A stretch of DNA of 64,000 nt from Sphagnum compactum. Lineage: Eukaryota; Bryophyta; Sphagnopsida; Sphagnales. Of this stretch, positions 62,356 through 64,000 are shown in pieces (the first letter of the stretch is position 1; every line of letters starts with the position of its first letter). Made by a program: the position numbers and the translations under genes. The stretch is from the NCBI GenBank assembly GCA_965153455.1, contig OZ234498.1, forward strand, positions 11,098,001-11,162,000. The letters are read 5' to 3'. The notes under the pieces were generated by a model. The model made no database searches. It had not been told where the DNA came from and saw only the letters and a program-made list of their open reading frames with translations.

Positions 62356-62610
62356 ACCCTAAACCCTAACTACCCATCACTATATGCAAATAGCTGGTAG
62401 TGGGTATCTAGTTCAGCTGAAGCCATGAAACTAGAGTCACCCTAAACCCTAACTACTCACCACTATATGCAAATAGCTGGTAATGGGTATCTAGTTCAGC
62501 TGAAGCCATGAAACTAGAGTCACCCTAAACCCTAGACCCTAACTAACTATGTGCAAATGGAGGGTAGTTCACCTCAAGCCTTGAAGTAAAGCCACTACAA
62601 ACCCTAAACC
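62356..62610. repeat. 83-bp tandem repeat carrying telo-boxes and ATGCAAAT
   Basis: Two full copies (62356, 62439) and a partial third (62522) have ACCCTAAACCCTAACTAC, ACTATATGCAAATAGCTGG, TATCTAGTTCAGCTGAAGCC and ATGAAACTAGAGTC. Each unit has a CCCTAAACCCT and an ATGCAAAT word. Confidence 0.92.
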
Positions 62611-62619
62611 TAAACCTAG

Positions 62620-64000
62620 CTAGCTAGGAGCTCCTATAAAAACCTTGGAGAATTTTCTTTTTGTTAGGTATTTGGAGGACATTACCAAGGTGAAATGTGC
62701 CACTCCTTTAAAGATATGGGGTTATGGGAAGGTGTAGTATATAGGTACTATAGTTATGGTCATTCAAATTTTATTTGAATACATAAGGAAAAACACCTTG
62801 AAATTAAAGATTTCAAAGTTGTCGAATTGCAATCTAATAATAAATGTAGTGCAAAACTTTTATTTTGCATTGTGATAGTGCAAGAGTAAATAAGTATTAT
62901 TCTTTGATATATTCACAAACATTGGGATAATTTATAAGGTTCATTGTTAAAACCATCCTTCCCACAAACAATTCAAACATGATCACTTGTTAACTCCAAC
63001 ATAGCTCCAATTGCATTATACTAGAGTTAACATTAATGTAGTTCTTGAAACCATGTAGTAGAGTCCACTATAATACACAAACAATATTAGCTCCGATATA
63101 GTAACATTGAAGAATACATGCAATCCCCTTTGTATAAAATCATCTTTTTCACCAATTTCTTGAAGGTATGTGTTCATTTTTGTGGCAAAATTTTGCAACT
63201 TGGCAAATTATTTTTCAAAAAATGAAAAACACCCAAAAAAATCTGATTTTTAGGGAGTCTTTTGCAAATTTTTAAAACAAAAATAATGAAACTATCCATA
63301 TCTTGACCTAGGCACTTCTTAGGTCGTCACTTGTAGCAGCACTTTTGTAAAAATGCTATAGTCTACCTAGGAGAATTGCCATTTAATGCTAATTAATTAT
63401 GAGGAATTTGAAAGAAAAACCTTGGTTGAAGGTGTTACTACTTTTTCTTTTTGGCAAATTTTTAAATTTTTTTGAGCTAAAAAATGTGATTTCAACACAT
63501 TCAAACAATTTATGTAAAAAAAAAGACCATACTTTGCTAGATTTTGAAAAAAAAACCAAGACATTGTCAAATTTCTACAACAAGTTCCAATAGGTAGCCA
63601 AAATATAAGAAGGTTCTTAAATTTCTATATTTTCATAGGTCTATAGCCAAATTTGGCTAAATCTAACTGTGTATGATCAACAATTTGCCTACATCACAAA
63701 TTGAATGAAAAAAAACCCCTTGGTTAGTACTAGTGTTCAAAGAATGTTGTCTTTTGAAAAATAAACATCAATTTAAACATGCACTATCACTTTTGTATGT
63801 CATATGCCTTAAGTTTCACTAGGATTTTTTCTCTCCTTTTAACACAATGAAATCAAGTTTTTACTTAAATGGCAAATATTTAAATAATCTCTAGACTTTC
63901 CTCTAGATAAATCATGTTAATTTAAGTAGGTAGATTAGATATATACATTATCCCAATTCTTTAAGGCAATTAAATCGTTCTTCTTTGCAACTATTTGTCC
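62620..64000. other. AT-rich terminal spacer
   Basis: No gene is supported. A perfect 14-bp palindrome AGCCAAATTTGGCT lies at 63647-63660, inside a phrase shared with 19.53 kb. Confidence 0.5.

Overview
The window is nuclear DNA of a land plant or close streptophyte relative. The introns are spliceosomal (GT...AG). Short CCCTAAA/TTTAGGG (plant-type telomere) motifs are scattered through introns and spacers. The genes present (GRV2/RME-8-like, type II metacaspase, NTMC2 type 6, UFM1, calmodulin-like protein) belong to families typical of plants. Abundant minisatellites, (TTCA)n/(GACA)n tracts and expanded low-complexity protein segments would fit a bryophyte, another seed-free plant or a streptophyte alga, but I cannot name a species.

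Layout. (1) 0.1-17.4 kb, minus strand: one very long, many-exon gene for a divergent DNAJC13/RME-8/GRV2-family endosomal protein. Its usual J domain appears to be missing, and its last large exon ends in a roughly 600-residue Ser/Pro-rich repeat tail. (2) 17.4-25.0 kb: promoter region, (TTCA)n and a ~47-bp minisatellite, then AT-rich spacer. (3) 25.0-29.1 kb, minus: a type II metacaspase with His86/Cys139 and a greatly enlarged Tyr/Gly/Pro/Glu linker. (4) 31.5-34.2 kb, minus: an NTMC2 type 6 protein (membrane anchor, SMP, C2, C-terminal membrane segment). (5) 36.0-37.2 kb, plus: UFM1, divergent from NTMC2 across a ~1.8-kb spacer that contains a tandemly duplicated ~190-bp block with a telo-box. 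(6) 38.7-41.0 kb: two decayed transposase-like genes in opposite orientation, one carrying a SWIM zinc finger. (7) 41.4-48.6 kb: AT-rich repeat country that includes a ~4-kb inverted repeat built from tandem units. (8) 50.1-51.1 kb, minus: a two-exon calmodulin-like protein with four canonical EF-hands. (9) 52-64 kb: gene-poor DNA with a complete pogo/Tigger-like MITE (TA target site), several minisatellites and a low-complexity foldback.

The five genes share an endomembrane/ER/calcium flavour: endosomal sorting, calcium-activated protease, ER contact-site lipid transfer, ER-linked UFMylation and a calcium sensor. Plants rarely cluster pathways, so I treat this as coincidence. Exon boundaries were read by eye from splice signals, reading phase and family similarity. 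They are consistent in phase for the metacaspase, NTMC2, UFM1 and CML genes and for the 3' half of the RME-8-like gene. The 5' half of the latter is only partly resolved.
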